From: Agrostemma githago | Taxonomy: Eukaryota > Streptophyta > Magnoliopsida > Caryophyllales > Caryophyllaceae | Direction of reading: 5' to 3' | DNA length: 64,000 nt | NCBI GenBank assembly: GCA_958450325.1 | Contig: OY288242.1 | Location: forward strand, 69,806,062 to 69,870,061 | In this document: in pieces, positions 44,847-55,860 of the stretch | Layout: each line of letters opens with the position of its first letter | Position numbering within the stretch: the stretch's first letter is position 1 | Program-made: the position numbers and the translations under genes | Notes under the pieces: model-generated | Database searches by the model: none | Told to the model about the DNA's origin: nothing | Seen by the model: only the letters and a program-made list of their open reading frames with translations

Positions 44847-45925
44847 GGTTCGAGTGAAGGGTGGCCTGTCTGTAAGAGCACCGCGTAATTAGCAACTTAA
44901 CCCGAATCCTAAGGAAAGTACATCCCGAGCAAGGGAACAAAAAAAAAGAAGACTAAAAAAGACGGTAAATGACTCGGAAAAGACACCTAGACGGGTGACT
45001 TGTGAAGAGGTGGGCCTTCCTCAGGATCCAACGCTGTGGGTTGGGCCCTGTCCGAAGGAAGGTTCACGTGAGACATTCCCAGACTTTTAGACTCGATTGT
45101 GTAAATGGGCCAACCTTTGTAGGAGTATGTCCTACGTAGGTGGGCCTTGCCTTAGTTAGGTAAGGCGGACTAGGATGGGGGGGAAACCCGTGATGTAGGA
45201 TCGACGGAGTTTCGACGCTAGAGACTTCAAAGACTTATGACACGACCCGACACTGCTAAATACGGGAAGTCCTAAGAAGAGGAAGTTTTAAAATATGATT
45301 TTTTTTTGAAAAGCCCGAAATGAATCGGGTGGAGAAATACGGCCCTTTTTCGAAAAAAGAAAAAGGAGTGGGCCGAATGACGGGTTTTGAAAGTTTTGAA
45401 AATAATTTCGAGTTTTGAATTGGGCATAATACCGGCTAGAAAAAGGCTATTTTGAGTAAAATCATAAGTCCTAAGTTCGGTATATGACCCGGGTTTTGAA
45501 ATTGGATAGTTTGAAAAAAGGATGCAAATTTTTGAAAAATGGCGGTTTTGAAAAAGATGTGGATCAAGTAGCACGTAGTCATGGAAGCAGTATAACGACG
45601 CCATGTATGCTCTTAATCTAAGTCTCGGTCAGTCTATAAGGGTCTATACCAGTGTACATAGCCTATCAAGAATCGGGGCGGACTCCCTAACTCGAGTTGA
45701 GATTAGGACATGCCGTAAAATCCATATGAATCGGCTAATGGACACCTTTGACATAACCAGTTTGGACTATATCAACGGTATAGTGGGACGTCGGTCGCGA
45801 GTACCGGCCCGGGAAAATGGGGTTTATGCATGAACCGTAAAACTAAAACGCGCATTGTACTAGTCAAACGATTTCTATTCGAGTCTCACCCTGAGGACAC
45901 TGAAGGTTATTAACTCATCAGAAAA

Positions 45926-45943
45926 TCCCCAGCGGAGTCGCCA
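45926..45943 (-). promoter_or_regulatory. Primer binding site of Tat C
   Basis: TGGCGACTCCGCTGGGGA on the minus strand, three bases from the LTR end at 45947. Identical to Tat A and B. Confidence 0.75.
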
Positions 45944-45946
45944 AAT

Positions 45947-48553
45947 TGTGGACATGACATAGGTCCACCCCGACGCGGCCACGCGCGGGTTTGGGGAGGT
46001 GAATGAATCTCCATGAGATGGTCAAATGGAAATTTAAATCGAAGTCGGAGTCGCCACCGAATTTTATGGTTATTCGGAACCGTTCGAGCCCACTCTATGT
46101 CGTAGTGGGCCGTGTACAATTACGGCCCATTTCCGATGTCAGAGTTTATTGGGCTCGTCCCTTTTGCATATCGATATAGATGCCGACTGAAGCGGTTAAT
46201 CGTATATTGAATGACTCTCGTTGCCAATGGTTTCGGACATCCGGAAACCACGGTTCTGAGTAAGGGGTGAGGGTACGTGTTGGGAAGTTCACTAAGAACA
46301 CCCAACCCCGCCCGCACATTAGCGGCCTCTACTAGGATATCGAATGACGTTTTAATGCGCGCGTTAGTAATACGATGAATGATTATGCAAACATTGTTTT
46401 CCCTAAGCATGTGAAAAATTGAATGGGTTGCTAAGTCGGTTTAATGCATGAAAATTGATTAACGTCAAAGTTGTATTTAACATGTGAGATTCGTTTTAGT
46501 ATAATAAAACAAATGAAATAAAAAGATGAAATTGCTACAAGATGAACAAACGAGTTAGTATCGATTTGTAAATAATAATAGCAAGAAATAAATATGCGAA
46601 ATCGAGAAAATAAATATTAATCGAAATCTGAAAAATATTGTTTGAAAAGAACGTTGTTTTGTATAAAAAACGAAGTTCGAAAAATAGTAAAAAAAACGGA
46701 AAAAAGGCACGGCAAACAGCCGACCGCGCGACTCGCCCGGGACGCCGGCGGGTCGCGTGGTGGCCTGTTTCGGGTCCGGTTTTCGAAAACTCGAAGTTCG
46801 TATTAAATCGCGTATGAATATTGCATGATTCGTACTCGACTTAATATTTTCGATATTCTTTATATTCGATAGTTGACTACGAAATCAATATCGAATACTT
46901 AGAATAGTTTTGGAAAAGATGTAAATTTTAGAAATCGATCGAAGAGTAAATAATAAAACGAACGAAAACGTAGAAAAAAGAAATCCCGGATTCCAGGCCT
47001 GCGCGCGAGTCGCCTGGGCATGGGCCGACTCGCGTGCGGGTCTGTCCGTTTTTATTTTTTTGTTCGAAAATTGTTATTTTGATGAATCGCGTACAAGTTA
47101 TGAATTAACTTGTATTCGATCCATGTTTTCGATATTCGTCGTATCCGATATTCGATTATGAAATCGATATCGAATATTCGGAATGAATAAAAAAAAGGTT
47201 TTGTAAAATAGTTTGTTTTGAACGAGAAAAAGAAAAGAATTTTAAATAAAAACGATGTGACGATTTTTGGTATCGTCGAAGTTTTAATATAATTCTTTTC
47301 GATAAGATACTCGATTATAGAAAAATCGATATCATATGTTTAAGAATATTCGTTATGAAAATAGTTTTTTGTTAATAACGATATTAGAAAAAATAGTAAA
47401 AAATCGACTCTAGACCCGTAAAAAGTGAAACGGACGAAGAGGAGAAAGGGAGAGAAAGGAAGAAATCGGGTTTGATTACACCCTCAACCTACATGCTCTT
47501 GTTGACTCGGATCGGGACTCGTCGGAATGTGGCTAGGCACGGGAGTGTCGAGGCAACGTCGGTTGGGTTAGGGTGGTACGGTTTCGACGGGTGAAGGGTG
47601 TCGGATATCGAGGCCGGTTTCCTTCGGGTTAGTGACGTAATATCGGTTTCTCGATGTTAAGGAATTATATGTGTCGGGATGCTAGAAAACTATTGCTGAA
47701 AAATCGTGTGTGTGTGTGAATTGTATTATTTTTCGGTGTCTGGTTGTTGTATTGCTAATAAAAATCTCCTCTTTTGTGTTGGATGCAAGGGGCTATTTAT
47801 AGGAAATTCCCGACCTTGGCTTGGGAGAGTTTGACTACCGCTTAGGATAGGAAACGAGGGAACTTGAGGGAAATAAGGATTCCGCTTTCTTGTGGAGGAA
47901 GAAAGGCAAACCGGTGGATTTGCTCTTGTTTTGGGCTGTCTCGGCCGAGTGTTTTACACTCGGTCGGGTGCTTGAATCGGCTTCTGAATAGGATTCCTGT
48001 TTGAGCTAGAATTACCGCTTGGGTAAGAAGCTGAGGAGAACGAGAATTCCGTTTTCTTGTGTAGGAAGAAAAGAGGAAAAAACCGGCTGGTTTGGGTATT
48101 TGGCCGAGTGTTTCAACTCGGTTGAGTGTTTGAGTCGGTTCTCGGATAGGATTCCTACTCGGGATCGAATTCTACCTTAAACGGAATTGTTTATTATTTT
48201 TGTATGGATGATTTTGCAGAGTTGGAGTCCGAATAGGACGTGTGGGATGTCGCGGTCAGCCTACGAGTTTCGGGAAATATCTTTGACCGGGTTTTGACTC
48301 GGTCGCTAAAAGACGGTTTTACCCCTGGTGACGGTTTCGACCCAAATTAGTGTTATTTGACTCGAAACGACCCACTGGGCCTGAATTTGAGGTTGGTTTT
48401 GTGAGATTTGTACTTCTTAAAATGCCTAGGCCAAATGTCCATCATTTCGAGCCCATTTCCGAGTACGTTTAAAGCACGTTAGCGTCCGATCATCATCGGG
48501 TGTTTGTCAGGAACTACTATAGACACCTGGCAGTCAAAATGTGGGTGTCTACA
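45947..48553 (-). repeat. 5' LTR of Tat C
   Basis: 2607 bp inverted, from TGTAGACACC at 48553 to GTCCACA at 45947. TATA box 47801-47794. It has a GT microsatellite near 47707, the GC-rich hairpin near 47003-47034 and the palindromic CGGCCGAGTG/CACTCGGTCG group (47940-47970). Confidence 0.92.
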
Positions 48554-49143
48554 CTATGTTTATCATCTGAATGATGCTGCAAGTACTACTAGTTTAGATC
48601 ATATTCCTGCAGGGTGTGATGTGGTTAACTACCCTTCCTTAGTCTTGGTGGATCTGTCTGACCAGTGTTCACACTGCGTGACCGAGTCAGGCAGTTGTCA
48701 GGACCTCCTCAATGGCGGATTTCAATGCATTAATAACCAAAAAGGTGACACCCCGCCGCCAATGTTTCATCTAATAATTAATTTCATTTATACTGTAAGC
48801 TCTTGTTTTCACCACTAATTTTCCCTCTGAAAACTTTAATTCATGCAGGACTGAGAAGACAGAGACTAATACTCGGATTAGGTAAGCATTTTCTACATGC
48901 TTCTCTATATAACCTTATCTCATTGACTAAAATTCTTCTGTTATGCTGGCATGATTGGAGAGAGATAATCCGTGTTATTTCTTCTGATTCTTAGGAATAT
49001 CAGTAGGAAGCATTGCCATCCTTCTGGCTGCGATAGTTTGCTGGTATCTGAAGAAGAAAAAATTTAGATCACCTGGCTTGACTTCGAGGAACTTAACTCA
49101 AGAAACCAGAAGAATGAACACAGACGTTGAAGGCCTAATCTGA
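48554..49143 (+). pseudogene. Captured fragment of an LRK10-like (WAK-associated) receptor kinase gene
   Basis: Three exons with phase-1 junctions: 48555-48744 (5' end cut by the Tat LTR), 48849-48881 and 48995-49143, with introns of 104 and 113 bp bounded by GT...AG. Spliced, they encode the end of a cysteine-rich ectodomain (CSHCVTESGSCQ...GGFQCINN), then RLILGL and a transmembrane helix (ISVGSIAILLAAIVCWYL) with a KKKK stop-transfer. After DVEGLI comes a stop just where LRK10-like proteins read NVEAF before the kinase. The kinase domain is absent. Inference: host gene piece picked up by the CACTA element. Family recognition is from the Cys pattern, helix and juxtamembrane position. Confidence 0.7.
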
Positions 49144-49494
49144 TATACATCTTACTAATCTGATAATAACTCCCCTCCCACCTTTCATCATCACGGAACT
49201 CCTCTTTGTTATCATTTTAAGCTCTATCACATCCCTGATAATTACTCCCCTCCCAAGCGAGCCAATAGGGCATAGGCTTGTCTGTTCCGGGTTTGGGAGA
49301 ACATCCTTCACTTAGATACGAAAATAAAGGGAACCAGAGGGGTCAGGGGTTGAAAGTATTTGTTTTATATTCATACTTCCAGAAGATTATGTCCTTGTTG
49401 TGTTGCTATAGTTTCTTCTAATTGATGTCTCTTTTTATTTTTCAATTTTTGCAAAGCAGTTCAGATGTCGAGAATAGTTAGCTGATCATTACTT
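49144..49494. other. CACTA right internal non-coding segment
   Basis: No gene. A duplicated phrase of the type CTGATAATAACTCCCCTCCCA / CTGATAATTACTCCCCTCCCA (49158 and 49237) suggests the 3' flank of the captured gene or transposon intron. Confidence 0.4.
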
Positions 49495-49819
49495 TCAAAA
49501 AGGTCAATCCTCCTCAGATGTTTCGTCTGTTGCATCATATGCTCCAGGAATAGTTACCGTACTTGAAGAACAAAACAAGAATCTGGAAGAGCAAAACAAG
49601 CAACTTGAAGAACAAAACAAGAAACTTCAAGAGGAGAATATAACAAGACATGGAGCACAAGAAGAGGCATACCATCGATTTCAAGAAAAGATGAGGAAAG
49701 AGTTTGAGGATAAATTCAATAGCATGTTCGCCAATTGTAATCGTAATCAATTTAGTCCTCGACGAGACTTTAGTGACTTTGCAGATGACGGGGCGACCGG
49801 GTCCTTCACCGCAACTTAG
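49495..49819 (+). pseudogene. C-terminal exon of a CACTA-encoded protein (coiled coil)
   Basis: Open to the TAG at 49817. The peptide has a strong heptad-like coiled coil (LEEQNKNLEEQNKQLEEQNK, then KLQEEN) followed by EAYHRFQEKMRKEFEDKF and an acidic end ATGSFTAT. Similar coiled-coil ends occur in plant En/Spm (Ptta) transposase-associated proteins. A likely acceptor (TTTCAAAAAG) lies just before. The upstream exons are gone, so it is a remnant. Confidence 0.5.
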
Positions 49820-50090
49820 GTGGATGATATTGTTGATCTTTGACTCTTTGTTTTCTTTAGTAACTTGTAAGAGTATGTTACTAGGATTTTTATCGTGATT
49901 TTGTAAGATGCTGGATTTAATTTAGTTATAAAATGAATGTTTTCTCTAATTGGTGGAGAGTTTGTGACGTTTGAGGTTTGGAAATGGAACCGTAAATTAT
50001 TTTTGGCAAGATGTAAATCTGAATGAATAAAATCCATTCAATATGGATTGGCACGAAAAAAGCAAACAAACAATTCTTTTTCCAGTAACA

Positions 50091-50395
50091 TTTGCGACCG
50101 ATTTCAGATATTTGCGACCATTTTGCTGCGACTGTTTTATATATTTTTGTGACCGATTATTCTATATGGCGGGAATTTTCTGGCGGGCCCAAACGGTCGC
50201 AATATTCGGTCGCTAAGGTGAAATATTTGCGACCGAAACAACGGTCGCAGATTTGCGACCGTTTTCTGTCGCAAACTTGAAATTTGCGTCCAAGATTTGC
50301 GTCCATTGACAAACGGTCGCAATATTCTAAAATCGGTCGCAGATTTAAGTTTTGCGACCGTTTTTAGCCCTTTTGCGACCAATTTTGGCGGTCGC
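50091..50395. repeat. CACTA right subterminal repeats
   Basis: About 14 copies of TTGCGACCG or CGGTCGCAA in both orientations, mirroring 15655-15900. Some diverged to TTGCGTCC. Confidence 0.88.
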
Positions 50396-50418
50396 CTGTG
50401 AAACTATTTTTTGTAGTG
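50389..50418 (-). repeat. CACTA right terminal inverted repeat
   Basis: Ends TTTTTTGTAGTG, followed by target duplication TAT (50419-50421). The first 12 bases read inverted are CACTACAAAAAA. Confidence 0.9.
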
Positions 50419-52010
50419 TATGATGTGTGTGTGACACATCGTATGAATTTCATATCATTAAAATTGCTAGGCAAGTGTGAGTATTCCGATTTGATTGGAG
50501 AATAGAGAAGTATCTTCGTTCTCAATGTGGTAATTCAAAGATGTTTTTTTCCCTTTGAGACGAAGAAAAACAGTGTGTAGAAGAGGCTAGTGGGAGTGCA
50601 TTTATCGTTATGATTTGGTATGTAAGTGACATACTTCTCTAACTAAACGACATTTGGTTGCTTTAGTCTATGAGACTTGGCAAGAAAGTTGTTTATTATG
50701 TGCTCGTGTGACGAGTAGATACTAATCTAGTGATCTAGTGAGTGTCACTAGAATGCTATCTAAGAATTGTTCATTTGCGCTTAAGAAGCAAAAGGAGAAT
50801 TATTTAAGAGATGCGCATGATGTGATAAGCGAATTATTGTAAACAAGTTACAAAGATTCATATTTCCAAATAGACAAAGATAACGTGAGATTGTAATCTC
50901 AGTAAATTTTGTTTTGGTTGAGAAGTTGTGTGTTGGAAAGGTTCCAAAAGACAACTTTGTGACTAATATTATAACTAAAGTTAGTGTTCCATTACCTTTG
51001 AAGCAAATAGACGTTTGATTACGCATCAAGCACACACTCAACTTTAAAGTTTATGAAGCAACTTGTTGCTTATGAAACTAACAGTTTACCATAATTGAGA
51101 GAAGGTAGATTGAACATATGCTTGTAAATAACCGATACAAATGTTGTATGTCTCGAAACCTCCTCTACATAAAGCTCATATTGGTTATGATCGGTATAAG
51201 ACGCATGAGCGAGTGGTCTTAGTACTTTTAGAGGTGTTTGGTTTAGTGGGAGTTATTATGATGATTAGTATATGTATGACATATTGTCATTTGGTTAATG
51301 TAACCGAATTTTGTCCCTAAATAATTTTCATTGATGAAATACATCACTAAGTACGTGACTTGGTCTTGGAACTCTATTTGGATGATGAAATTATTTTGTC
51401 TCTAGTCAGGGTATTGTGTTGGGACATTTGAATACCCTTAAATGACTAGTGTGTGAGTTGGTTGATGACTAAGTACCTCGAATCATAGGTATTGAGATAC
51501 TAAACCAGGCACACGGGTGTATGTTAAGAACATGCATTAAACAGACCCGCCGAAAAGGATTTTACTAAGATTTCGCTTAGTGTCAGTAAAGTTCTTTGCA
51601 AGTTATGAACTTGTACGGTCTTTAGACCTGAGTCTTTGACTATCCTGTACATGTGATGTGTATGCTTTGATACTATTCCTCGTCAGCTGTGAAAGGGGGC
51701 TATGGATGGTTATTGGGCATGCATGGATCATGTGATAGTATGTGGTTAGACAAGAGGGGATTTGTTATTCCTTTATTGAAGGGAATTTATTGTTTCTTGG
51801 CCACTTGAAGAGTGTGACTTGTACAAATGCGTGGCCGCGCTCAGATAGGATGATTGTCATCTATCTGCTCTTTTAACAAGTCAACTCAAAGATTCGAGTA
51901 AAAGATTGAGACATGCGAGGATGACACTTCTTCTTACCTCATTCTCAATTGGAGACAATAGTAGCAAAGAGACTTAACGTCGTTCTTGAGAGGACATGTA
52001 CAAGTGGGAG
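50419..52010. other. Right internal part of the copia-type element
   Basis: Continues the sequence interrupted at 15630. AT-rich, no domain recognised in any frame. It ends with a copia-type purine tract AAGTGGGAG (52002-52010). Confidence 0.5.
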
Positions 52011-52515
52011 ACCGAAGGAGTTATGTCCACTGTCCTACGGATTAACCCGCTTAAGTCTATGTATCCGATATACCTTGCTAGAGGTCGATGTCGGATTGAC
52101 ATGTAAATGAGTTACGTGTTTGGTAGTCTTAAGTGGGCCCATTGGGTCACACACAATGTGTACGGGATATTATTAATATATGTCGATATATTAAATATAT
52201 CGGGTCAGTAGTAATACGGACCCAACTGCGTTGTCGGGTTATGGTAATTAGAGTTATACTAATAATCTAATTATGGTAATTAGAGTTATGATAATAACCT
52301 AATTCTACCTTCTCATCTCTTATACAAGGAGGTTCATATGATGAACCATAATATGGAATAAAGAGTATTGACTCATAATATATTCGTCTTATAAAGAGTT
52401 ATAAGAGAGATATAGAGAGAAGTTGTGAGACGGTCTCATGTACCTTTATACTAGCATATACGTCGCAGTTCTGTACCCGTGTGGATACCAAAGGAGGCAT
52501 CACATTTGGGGTGCT

Positions 52516-52602
52516 TTATTCTGTCCGTGGGATATATTTATTCTGTCCGTGGAGATTATTTATTCTCTCCGTGAAGATTATTTATTCCGTCCGTGAAGAT
52601 TA
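52516..52602. repeat. 22-bp tandem repeat in the copia LTR
   Basis: About four units of TTTATTCTGTCCGTGGAGAT type (ATTCTGTCCGTGGG, ATTCTGTCCGTGGA, ATTCTCTCCGTGAA, ATTCCGTCCGTGAA), running into (TA)n. Confidence 0.85.
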
Positions 52603-52614
52603 TATATATATATA

Positions 52615-54725
52615 TAGATAGGTTATTATGAGTCCCTCATAAGTATTGAGTCCCTAAGTCCTCATCTCATCCGTTGGATGAGATGAGGATGGATGGACAA
52701 GATGCATCCTAATATTTTGTATTAAAAAAAAAAGAAAAAAAAAGAAAGAAGATTTAGTATCCTAAAATAACTCCCATGATTTTAGGAAACAATAACTCCC
52801 ATAATCACAATCATTCCTCATTCATTCATTCATTCACGTTCATTCACAGGTTCATCAAAACCTTAAAAAAAAAATGCTCCCATCGATCATCACGTTCATT
52901 CATTCAATCAAATTTGTGCTCGAAATTCAGTTATTATGATTCAATGATCGTGACATCTTCATTAACGGTTGATAAGCAATTCATCGAGTATAACAATGGT
53001 GAGTTTCGATATTGCTTTCATGTTTTGCGTCAATTTTTATTCATTATCTTGATTAATTTGCGTCAATTTGTGTTCATGTTTTGCGTCAATTTTCATGTTG
53101 ATATTGTTTTCATGGTCGTGTTATTCATCATAGATTCATATGCAAATCGTAGAAGACACAAACGGTGAGTATATATGTTTTGTAATTTATACTGGAATCG
53201 CCATGGAAGTCATTAAGATGCTACTCAATTATTAGTTTTTACGTTTACAATATATTAAGTTATTGTAGTTCATATACTGCGTTACTTTAGTGTAGAGAAT
53301 CTGTTACTTTAATGTCTACCATCTGTTACTTTATATGTCGTGTTACTTTAATACACTCCAGTTGTTACTTTAGTGTTACTTTAGTGTAGAGCATCTGTTA
53401 CTTTAATGTCTAACATCTGTTACTTTATATGTCGTGTTACTTTAATACACTCCAGTTGTTACTTTAGTGTTTTTCATCTGTTATTGTAGTGCATTGTAGT
53501 GTCCTAAGAATTTAGGAAACTGCCATATTAAAAAAATAATTAAAAAAAAAAAGATATTGTTTCCTATAATAATGGGACGTGATTGCCACCAAAATAGGAA
53601 ACAATATCAAAGAGTAATGCCATATAAAAAAAAGAAAAAAAATACTACTTCCTATAATTATGGAACGTGATGACTTCAAAATAGGAAACAATATCAAAGA
53701 GTAAGATACTGCATCATACTATCATTTTTTATCATTATATGAATTTTTTACACTAACTTATATCTGGTGTTATTTTAATGAACATTATCTGTTACTTTAA
53801 TTCATACTATCTGTTACTTTAATATCTGACCTCTGTTACTTTATACCTGGTGTATAAGCATACTCTGTTAATTTAATTCATTGTTACTTCAAAGCACTTC
53901 ATATGTTACTTTAACTCTTGTTATCTGTTACTTTAATCCATATGAATGATGTAGGGATGTGGGTGAGAGTTTCCTCCATTGAGATTAAATAAAAGCTTCT
54001 GAGATGATGATGAAGAAGATGAAAAAGAAGAAGACGGAGAAAACGAGAAGGATGAAGAAGAAGCAGAATTATAAGTAGGACATTATGAGTAACAAGTGTG
54101 AAACATTGGAATTGTAATGGAGTTGATTTAGTTGGAATATTGTACCACTTTTTGTTTTGGAGTATCTTAATAAAAACAAACATTGTTCTTTTTGTTAATT
54201 GGAACTTCTGTTTTTGCAAGAGACTACTATGCAACGTAACTGATTTTATGAGTTAAAGTAACACAATTCATGAATTAAAGTAACACATTGTATGAGTTAG
54301 AGTAACAGTTTTTGCAAGAGACTATGCAATGTAACAGATTTTATGAGTTAAAGTAACACGGTTCATGAATTAGAGTAACACAACGTATGAGTTACAGTAA
54401 CATAGTTTATGGATTATGGCAGTAACAGGGTAACATACGTACCATGGCAGTGAGAAACAAATAATTTTTTGCTGAAGATGAAAAAAAACTTAATTTTAAA
54501 TAAACTTGTTGTGTGAGAGAAAGAGGCAATTAAAAATTTGATAGGAAAGAGAGAATTTGTACCGAGATAATTAAGGAAGAGAGAGAAAGAAAATATATTT
54601 TGATAGATATTAGAGTTATTTCCTTAATTATGAGATCAAATCTTGTCCATTAATCTAACATTGAATCAAGGGCTAAGATGGGGACTCACGGACTCAATAT
54701 ATATAAGTGGACTCACCTGATCCCA

Positions 54726-54728
<3 letters not shown>
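52615..54728. mobile_element. TA-flanked DNA element, copy 2
   Basis: Inverted ends: ATAGATAGG...ATGAGTCCC on the left and, on the minus strand, ATAGATGGGATCAGGTGAGTCC at the right. (TA)n lies on both sides. It shares the 5' part of copy 1 (8324) but differs internally. GTTACTTTAAT words fill 53270-53940 and the complementary orientation TTAAAGTAACAC fills 54240-54430, so the arrays face each other. A short acidic frame (DDEEDEKEEDGENEKDEEEA) near 54003-54071 may be an exon relic. No transposase. Confidence 0.55.

Positions 54729-54772
<44 letters not shown>
54728..54772. repeat. (TA)n microsatellite
   Basis: About 22 TA units between the DNA element and the last 129 bp of the copia LTR. Confidence 0.95.
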
Positions 54773-54774
<2 letters not shown>

Positions 54775-54903
54775 CTGGGTTTATTATATTTCTTATTAAT
54801 ACGCTGTTCCGCTGCAAATAAGGTATAATTGTTATCCCTCTACTTTTGTCTTTTCGGTTAATACTCGTAACAGGTCCTTGGGTTTAAGGGTTGTAACCCT
54901 ACA

Positions 54904-55653
54904 TATAACACCATCTCCATTCATGATCCTCATTCATTCATCATCTTTCCATCTCTCATCTTTCTCACTCATCCATCTCACAATGAAAAAAAAACCCTTC
55001 ATCCATACTCATTTCTTCATCATCATTTTACTCTCTCTCATCATTTATCTCTCTTACTTTTTAATACTCCATCATTCCACTCTTTTTTATTAATTATGAA
55101 AATAGTTTGTTAACTAATTTAATTAACAAAATCGAGTACGTATAATTTAATTTGACAGTTCGACTCGGTTTTCAAATTTCATACTCGACTCTTGTTTCGG
55201 ACTTTTTAACAAAACACAACAATTTATTTAAAAATATAAGTACGAAACACAATATTACAATAACTTTAAAAATAAAAATACGAAGCACACATAAAAGTAC
55301 GAAGCACACATAAAAATATTACTACTCCGTCACTTTCTAATAGGCTCATGATCCCCATCGTAATCGTAATTTGAATTGTCCATCCAGCCGTCTGAGTTTT
55401 CGTCTTCTTGAAGTTCAATTTCCTGGAGCCGATCCTCCTCCGTTGTAATTTCATCATAGATAGTCCAGTAGTAAACCTCTTCACGTTGAACAAATGTTCC
55501 TCCTCTCCCAGACAAAAGGCCTCTTAAATCATCTTCAGCAATCACTTTGAACAACCTATATTAGAGTCATATTTTCCTACTAGCAACTAGTCATTGCTCT
55601 CTATCAATCATGGCTCCCAAATCTCCATTTACCATATTTGTATATTTTATAGT
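54904..55653. other. Unique DNA right of the copia-type element
   Basis: CATTCATTC/CATCTTTC-rich pyrimidine tract (54910-55080), then AT-rich sequence with a 17-bp direct repeat (TACGAAGCACACATAAAA, 55279 and 55297) and one possible exon on the minus strand. Nothing else recognised. Confidence 0.4.
55330..55554 (-). pseudogene. Possible terminal exon of an unknown host protein
   Basis: Minus-strand open stretch ending in a stop. It begins just after an acceptor-like TAATATAG, not at an ATG. The peptide has a folded-looking start (LFKVIAEDDLRGLLSGRG) and a very acidic C-terminus rich in Glu, Asp and Asn ending DHEPIRK. The codon pattern looks coding, but I do not recognise the family and see no upstream exons before the copia LTR at 55654. 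It could be the 3' end of a gene cut off by that insertion. Confidence 0.35.
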
Positions 55654-55780
55654 TGTTACATTATTCTATTTCGTAAATAGCTCGAACTAATACAAGTATG
55701 TATAAGCTGTAATATCATGTAAATTAGAACACGAATATTCAATACATTGTTTATAATTTGATAAATCTCGTTTCGTAATA
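55654..55780 (+). repeat. 5' LTR of the copia element (short)
   Basis: About 127 bp from TGTTACATTATTC to TTTCGTAATA; the last base pair of the expected CA end reads TA. The start is inferred from TG plus terminal inverted similarity (TGTTAC...GTAATA); no second LTR is available for comparison. Confidence 0.45.
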
Positions 55781-55792
55781 TGGTATCAGAGC
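55781..55792 (+). promoter_or_regulatory. Primer binding site of the copia element
   Basis: TGGTATCAGAGC, identical to 11591-11602. Confidence 0.85.
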
Positions 55793-55860
55793 CTCTCGTT
55801 CTTGAGGCCAAAACACATGATCGATTCTCGTTCTCTGTTTCTTTTCTTTTGCGAAAAAAA

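Larger units (their letters stand above)
33757..48553 (-). mobile_element. Tat C: inverted Tat retrotransposon with truncated 3' LTR
   Basis: Minus-strand element about 14.8 kb long: 5' LTR 45947-48553, primer site 45943-45926, leader, gag-pro-pol (44846 to 38502), antisense gene (36428-38142 on the plus strand), purine tract, and 3' LTR 35782-33757 lacking about the last 560 bp. The two LTRs are nearly identical over the shared part, so the element is young, but they differ clearly from those of A and B. The outer flank at 48554 does not repeat the flank left of Tat A, so A and C were probably separate insertions. Confidence 0.92.
15631..50418. mobile_element. CACTA (En/Spm) DNA transposon, split by the Tat cluster
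   Basis: Own sequence is only about 2.75 kb (15631-16516 and 48554-50418). The ends are inverted repeats starting CACTACAAGAAA and, on the minus strand, CACTACAAAAAA; both continue to TTCACAGGCGACCG, with about 26 of 30 positions matching. The insertion duplicated TAT (15628-15630 and 50419-50421), the 3-bp length expected for CACTA. Subterminal TTGCGACCG/CGGTCGCAA repeats crowd both ends. The central part, where a transposase would be, is missing or replaced by the Tat cluster. It carries a fragment of a host receptor kinase gene. Confidence 0.9.
52011..54903 (+). repeat. 3' LTR of the copia-type element, interrupted
   Basis: Starts between 52011 and 52024 (TGTCCAC is the first plausible TG) and ends CCCTACA at 54903. 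It contains a duplicated GGTAATTAGAGTTAT unit (52242 and 52275), a 22-bp tandem repeat and the DNA element 52615-54728. Only its last 129 bp have a counterpart at the left end. Flank after the LTR: TATAACACC. Confidence 0.7.

Noticed and set aside
16517..48553. One single composite insertion with matching target duplication at both outer ends
   Set aside because: The five bases left of 16517 (GATGT) do not recur right of 48553 (CTATG), so A and C are better explained as separate insertions followed by deletion.
48554..49143. A functional host receptor kinase gene at this place
   Set aside because: The 5' part is cut by the Tat LTR, the kinase domain is missing and a stop follows the membrane helix; it lies within CACTA borders.
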